A stretch of DNA of 14,731 nucleotides from Bacteroidales bacterium UBA1197 (GTDB taxonomy: Bacteria; Bacteroidota; Bacteroidia; Bacteroidales; UBA932). Location: the NCBI GenBank assembly GCA_002309995.1, contig DBYB01000003.1, forward strand, positions 44,887 to 59,617, read 5' to 3'. Both the position numbers and the translations under genes were made by a program. Positions within the stretch are counted from its first letter, which is position 1; each line of letters starts with the position of its first letter. Positions 13,408 through 14,731 of this stretch are shown in pieces. Under the pieces are notes generated by a model, which saw only the letters and a program-made list of their open reading frames with translations, did no database searches and was not told where the DNA came from.

Positions 13408-13445
13408 AAAAGCCGGAGCAGACGGGCTGTCTGTTCCGGCTTTTT
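13408..13445. terminator. Bidirectional Rho-independent terminator between clpB and secG
   Basis: AAAAGCCGGA (13408-13417) pairs with TCCGGCTTTT (13435-13444), and CAGAC (13419-13423) pairs with GTCTG (13429-13433), separated only by single-base bulges, around a GGGCT loop. The stem has a T-run on its 3' side in both directions (TTTTT on plus; TTTT from the A-run on minus). It sits between the convergent clpB and secG stops and should end both transcripts. Confidence 0.92.
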
Positions 13446-13464
13446 GGATAATGTTGTTCCGCTG

Positions 13465-13812
13465 TTACTCGGCGGGAACTTCCGTGCTGGGAGCGGTCTG
13501 GTCTACCGGGGCGACGGGGAAGGCGGGCGCTTCGTCGGTGACGTTCTCGAGGCGGTCGGTAACGTCGATGGCTGCGCCGCTGGTGCCGGTGGTGAAGGAA
13601 GATACCACTGAAAGCACGATGATGAATGCAACGAGGCCCCAGGTGATCTTCTCAAGGATGTCTGCGGTCTGGCGGACACCGAAAGTCTGGTTGCCGGCTA
13701 CGAAGTTGCTGGCCATTCCCTGACCCTTTCCGTTCTGAAGCAGCACCACGATAATCAGGAGGATAGCTGCGATAACGATAAGCACGGTCAATGTTGTGAA
13801 TAATGCGTTCAT
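13465..13812 (-). CDS. secG: Preprotein translocase subunit SecG
   Basis: 115 residues with the SecG layout: first membrane helix about 3-25 (FTTLTVLIVIAAILLIIVVLLQ), a cytoplasmic loop with the family signature LLQNGKGQGMASNFVAGNQTFGVRQTADILEKIT, and a second helix about 56-74. A Pro/Ala-rich tail of about 40 residues ends the protein, as is common in Bacteroidetes. SecG assists SecYE in moving proteins across the inner membrane. It is the last gene of the lptE–TPR–secG run; it starts 8 bases after the TPR gene stop and is followed by the shared terminator. Confidence 0.95.
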   Translation of the reverse strand: MNALFTTLTVLIVIAAILLIIVVLLQNGKGQGMASNFVAGNQTFGVRQTADILEKITWGLVAFIIVLSVVSSFTTGTSGAAIDVTDRLENVTDEAPAFPVAPVDQTAPSTEVPAE

Positions 13813-13820
13813 ATCAATTT

Positions 13821-14381
13821 TTAGTCTAATTTTTCAATAAGGGATGCAAAGTAAACACTTTTTTCCGGATATCGCAAACTTAGTTTGGAATAAATTTGCT
13901 TTGCCTCATCCAGATAGCCCTGTTCGGCGTAGATTTCAGCCAAAGTTTCGGTGCAGAAATCGAAATTGTCTTCCTGCACTTCGAACTGCAGGTCCTCACG
14001 CTCCGCCGAAGCAAAACTGGAGAAAATGGAGTCGTCCTCCCGGCGCACCTCCCGGTACTGGGCCGAAGAAAAATAGTCCCCGCCCACCACGAAGATGCGG
14101 CCCGGATCAGGCACGCGGGGCGCTTCGATGACGGTCTTCACCTGCGTGCGGACCTCCGTGTCGGAATAGTCCGCGCTCACGTTCCTGCGCACGAGCGCGT
14201 GCAGTATGCGGCGCGAACCTATATATAAAGACGCCTGCGCAAGCTGCTGGCGGCTGAGGGAGCCCTCGGCAGCCATCCTGGCGCAGAGCTCCTTGCGGGC
14301 GCCGGCGTACCAGGGGTAGATGCTGACCACCCCGAGCAGCTCCTCCAGGTTGAGGCCCTTTATGTCGATGGAACTTACCAT
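13821..14381 (-). CDS. Hypothetical protein with C-terminal TPR-like repeat, between lptE and secG
   Basis: 186 residues, mostly helical, no signal peptide or membrane segment, so likely cytoplasmic. The N-terminal part (LEELLGVVSIYPWYAGARKELCARM) is a helical segment with the YPWYxxAR feature; the middle is acidic and probably flexible (VGGDYFSS...REDDSIFSSF); the last 45 residues form a TPR-like pair, ETLAEIYAEQGYLDEAKQIYSKLSLRYPEKSVYF. The gene overlaps the 3' end of lptE by 7 bases and precedes secG by 8 bases, so translation of the three is tightly linked. I know this arrangement from Bacteroidales genomes, but no specific function for the middle gene. A role in envelope assembly is inference from neighbours. 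Confidence 0.8.
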   Translation of the reverse strand: MVSSIDIKGLNLEELLGVVSIYPWYAGARKELCARMAAEGSLSRQQLAQASLYIGSRRILHALVRRNVSADYSDTEVRTQVKTVIEAPRVPDPGRIFVVGGDYFSSAQYREVRREDDSIFSSFASAEREDLQFEVQEDNFDFCTETLAEIYAEQGYLDEAKQIYSKLSLRYPEKSVYFASLIEKLD

Positions 14382-14731
14382 TGGGCTACTGCGGCGTTGA
14401 AGATGTCTTCCACCAGTTTCTCTATGATTTCGGCGCAGAGCGACGACTCCACGGCGTCGAGCGTGTTGTTGGAGTCGTATTCGGAATATGCGGAGAAGGA
14501 CTTGTCGAAGTCCTCTTCGGGATGCTTCTTGTCGGAGAACTGTATCTTCACCGTCACCGTGAGCTTGTTGCGGGCCGCCACCTCGTCGGCGGTCACGGCG
14601 GCGGGCATCACTTCGTAGCCCGTGACCTCGCCGGAGAGCTCCATGTCGCCGTCCTGGTCCACCTGCTCGAGGCGGGTCATACGGCGGAACTGGTTGCGTA
14701 TGGCTTCGGTGAACTCATTGCTGAACGAAGG
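14375..14731 (-). CDS. lptE: LPS-assembly lipoprotein LptE-like, C-terminal part (5' truncated by window edge)
   Basis: The frame is open to the window edge and 118 residues are visible, starting at PSFSNEFTEAIRNQFRRMTRLEQV and ending NAAVAQW. The segment 'FTEAIRNQFRRMTRLEQVDQDGDMELSGEVTGYEVMPAA' followed by 'RNKLTVTVKIQFSDKK' fits Bacteroidetes LptE, a small outer-membrane lipoprotein that plugs LptD and helps insert LPS. The signal peptide and lipobox cysteine lie outside the window. The internal ATG at 14680 is not the start. The stop (TAA, 14375-14377) overlaps the next gene's first codons. The location beside secG matches Bacteroidales gene order. Confidence is limited by truncation. Confidence 0.82.
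   Translation of the reverse strand, partial: PSFSNEFTEAIRNQFRRMTRLEQVDQDGDMELSGEVTGYEVMPAAVTADEVAARNKLTVTVKIQFSDKKHPEEDFDKSFSAYSEYDSNNTLDAVESSLCAEIIEKLVEDIFNAAVAQW

Overview
The window looks like a chromosome segment from a gut-type Bacteroidales bacterium. The evidence is the gene families and their layout: an LptE–TPR–SecG envelope operon, a lipoprotein thioredoxin of the DUF4369/TlpA style, a tandem 'Fibrobacter succinogenes major paralogous domain' lipoprotein, and an M64 peptidase with a fimbrillin-like N-terminus. Promoter-like TAnnTTTG boxes and mostly missing Shine-Dalgarno sequences agree with this. Most genes are GC-rich; the middle of the M64 gene is visibly more AT-rich. Species cannot be fixed from the sequence alone.

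Layout. Positions 1-2835 (+) hold a closely packed run: the 3' end of an OPT-type oligopeptide transporter, peptidase T (pepT) and an outer-membrane porin-like barrel. This is a plausible peptide-uptake and tripeptide-cleavage operon. Positions 2866-5169 (+) hold an exported pair: a thioredoxin-fold lipoprotein with a CGPC active site and a secreted SGNH-hydrolase-like protein. From 5195 to 11043 everything is on the minus strand and forms two units with the same design: a 43-46 codon ORF ending in an acidic-Trp tail, followed at once by a large surface lipoprotein with a fimbrillin-like N-terminal region. One lipoprotein carries two FISUMP domains. The other carries leucine-rich repeats, a thioredoxin-like domain without the CxxC, and an M64 metallopeptidase domain. 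A divergent intergenic region (11044-11210) drives clpB (+), which encodes a ClpB disaggregase that starts directly at AAA1 with no Clp-N domain. Downstream of clpB lie repeat hairpins and a bidirectional terminator, then the minus-strand operon lptE (partial) – TPR protein – secG.

The points most worth a second look are: (1) two related, unannotated-looking micro-ORFs with a shared Leu-Ile-x-Asp-Ser core and a C-terminal acidic-Trp end, each placed immediately upstream of a large surface lipoprotein; (2) a dispersed palindromic repeat directly 3' of both the M64 gene and clpB in the same orientation relative to the gene, the two copies differing by an exact 51-bp segment between 10-bp direct repeats; (3) a short-form ClpB with no N domain and a shortened AAA2 loop behind a dyad plus -24/-12-like promoter; (4) the M64 domain order and its HEAGGH zinc-site spacing. 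No tRNA, rRNA, CRISPR array, insertion sequence or prophage gene was seen.
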